From Leptolinea sp. (GTDB lineage Bacteria; Chloroflexota; Anaerolineae; Anaerolineales; Anaerolineaceae), in the NCBI GenBank assembly GCA_022837205.1, contig JALHEL010000119.1:1-5953 (forward strand): a DNA stretch of 5,953 nucleotides. Reading direction: 5' to 3'. Shown in pieces: positions 5,504-5,953 of the stretch. Positions within the stretch are counted from its first letter, which is position 1. Each line of letters opens with the position of its first letter. Both the position numbers and the translations under genes were made by a program. The notes below the pieces were generated by a model, which did no database searches, was not told the DNA's origin, and worked only from the letters and a program-made list of their open reading frames with translations.

Positions 5504-5953
5504 ATGGTAAAAAGCGGAGAGAGAAAGAATATTTTACCCCTCATCCTTTTATTCATTTTTTTCGCTATTTACGGGATTTATCTTTTCTTTGCATTTGCAC
5601 AAGTGCCAATGGATTCCGATTTTGCCTCTCTGGTGTTGGAGGCAAATGATATTCTTAATGGGAATATTATTCTAAAAGGCTGGCATCTTACGGATGCGCC
5701 TTTTACTTTTACCGAGATCCCTTTTTATGCGCTTGGCAGTGCTTTTTTCGGTATCAATGTCTGGTCATATATTTTTGCAAATATGGCTATGGTCTTGAGC
5801 CTTTTTTTATTCGGATTCTTATTGATTTTTGACCGAACAGATCATCCCTTTAATCTATTCCATTTAATATTTATCGCAGTTGCAGGCTTTCCCAATCCAT
5901 ATTTAATACGAACCTTACGAGGGCATGTAGGATTGTTTGTCTTTATATTCGCC
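5504..5953 (+). CDS. Multi-spanning membrane protein, possibly a GT-C glycosyltransferase (3' end outside window)
   Basis: The frame is open to the last base, giving 150 residues from the ATG at 5504. A basic N-terminus (MVKSGERK) leads into a first span (about 9-32), then an outside loop (33-70) with MDSDF (35-39) and the block GWHLTDAPFTFTEIPFY (59-75), then further spans (about 74-109, 116-135, and one from 142 cut by the edge). A first span followed by a loop with a D-x-D acidic motif is the layout of GT-C enzymes, which use lipid-linked sugars at the outer face of the membrane; the assignment rests on this layout, not on a recognised family. Three ATGs are possible: 5483 and 5486 (adding MMEKNKF or one residue less) without a ribosome binding site, or 5504, with GGAG 12 bases upstream. 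I chose 5504 for the ribosome site, though the spacing is long. The gene is AT-rich (about 37% GC over 5521-5940). Confidence 0.72.
   Translation, partial: MVKSGERKNILPLILLFIFFAIYGIYLFFAFAQVPMDSDFASLVLEANDILNGNIILKGWHLTDAPFTFTEIPFYALGSAFFGINVWSYIFANMAMVLSLFLFGFLLIFDRTDHPFNLFHLIFIAVAGFPNPYLIRTLRGHVGLFVFIFA

Noticed and set aside
5365..5556. Minus-strand open frame across the gap before the last gene
   Set aside because: It overlaps the end of the PH-domain gene and the start of the next, and its sequence is the AT-rich complement of their membrane spans.

Overview
The window is a stretch of bacterial chromosome carrying surface-glycan genes. It has seven protein-coding genes; the first is cut at the left edge and the last at the right edge. 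The style of the proteins (an alpha-phosphohexomutase with the GGEESGG loop, a bactofilin, a DegT-family sugar aminotransferase, a bPH_6-type membrane protein, a multi-spanning GT-C-like protein) suggests a low-to-medium-GC member of Chloroflexota, class Anaerolineae. This is inference from recalled family resemblance; no rRNA or other marker is present to confirm it. I see no tRNA, rRNA, CRISPR array, insertion sequence or phage gene.

Layout. Positions 2-490 (+) hold the C-terminal part of a family 2 glycosyltransferase. It converges on a phosphoglucomutase/phosphomannomutase gene on the minus strand (611-2074). The 120-base gap between them is filled by three inverted repeats, the strongest being a perfect 14-bp stem that reads as an intrinsic terminator for the mutase. 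The mutase gene is divided by a 165-base divergent control region from a tightly packed plus-strand operon running to the right edge: a NeuD/PglD-type sugar N-acetyltransferase (2240-2923), a bactofilin (2923-3348), a DegT/DnrJ/EryC1/StrS aminotransferase (3358-4542), a five-span membrane protein with a bacterial PH-like domain (4559-5464), and the start of a multi-spanning, probably GT-C type membrane protein (from about 5504).

How the genes may work together. The mutase would supply hexose-1-phosphate for nucleotide-sugar synthesis. The aminotransferase and acetyltransferase form a PglE/PglD-like pair that would install and acetylate an amino group on a 4-keto nucleotide sugar, giving a bacillosamine-like or 4-acetamido-deoxy sugar. 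The glycosyltransferases at the two ends would use such donors. A bactofilin, a polymer-forming cytoskeletal protein, sits between the two amino-sugar enzymes and shares stop/start junctions with both. That is the most notable feature of the window and suggests a link between a scaffold and glycan synthesis. The two edge genes are clearly AT-richer (about 34% and 37% GC by hand count of samples) than the bactofilin and much of the mutase, as is common at variable polysaccharide loci.
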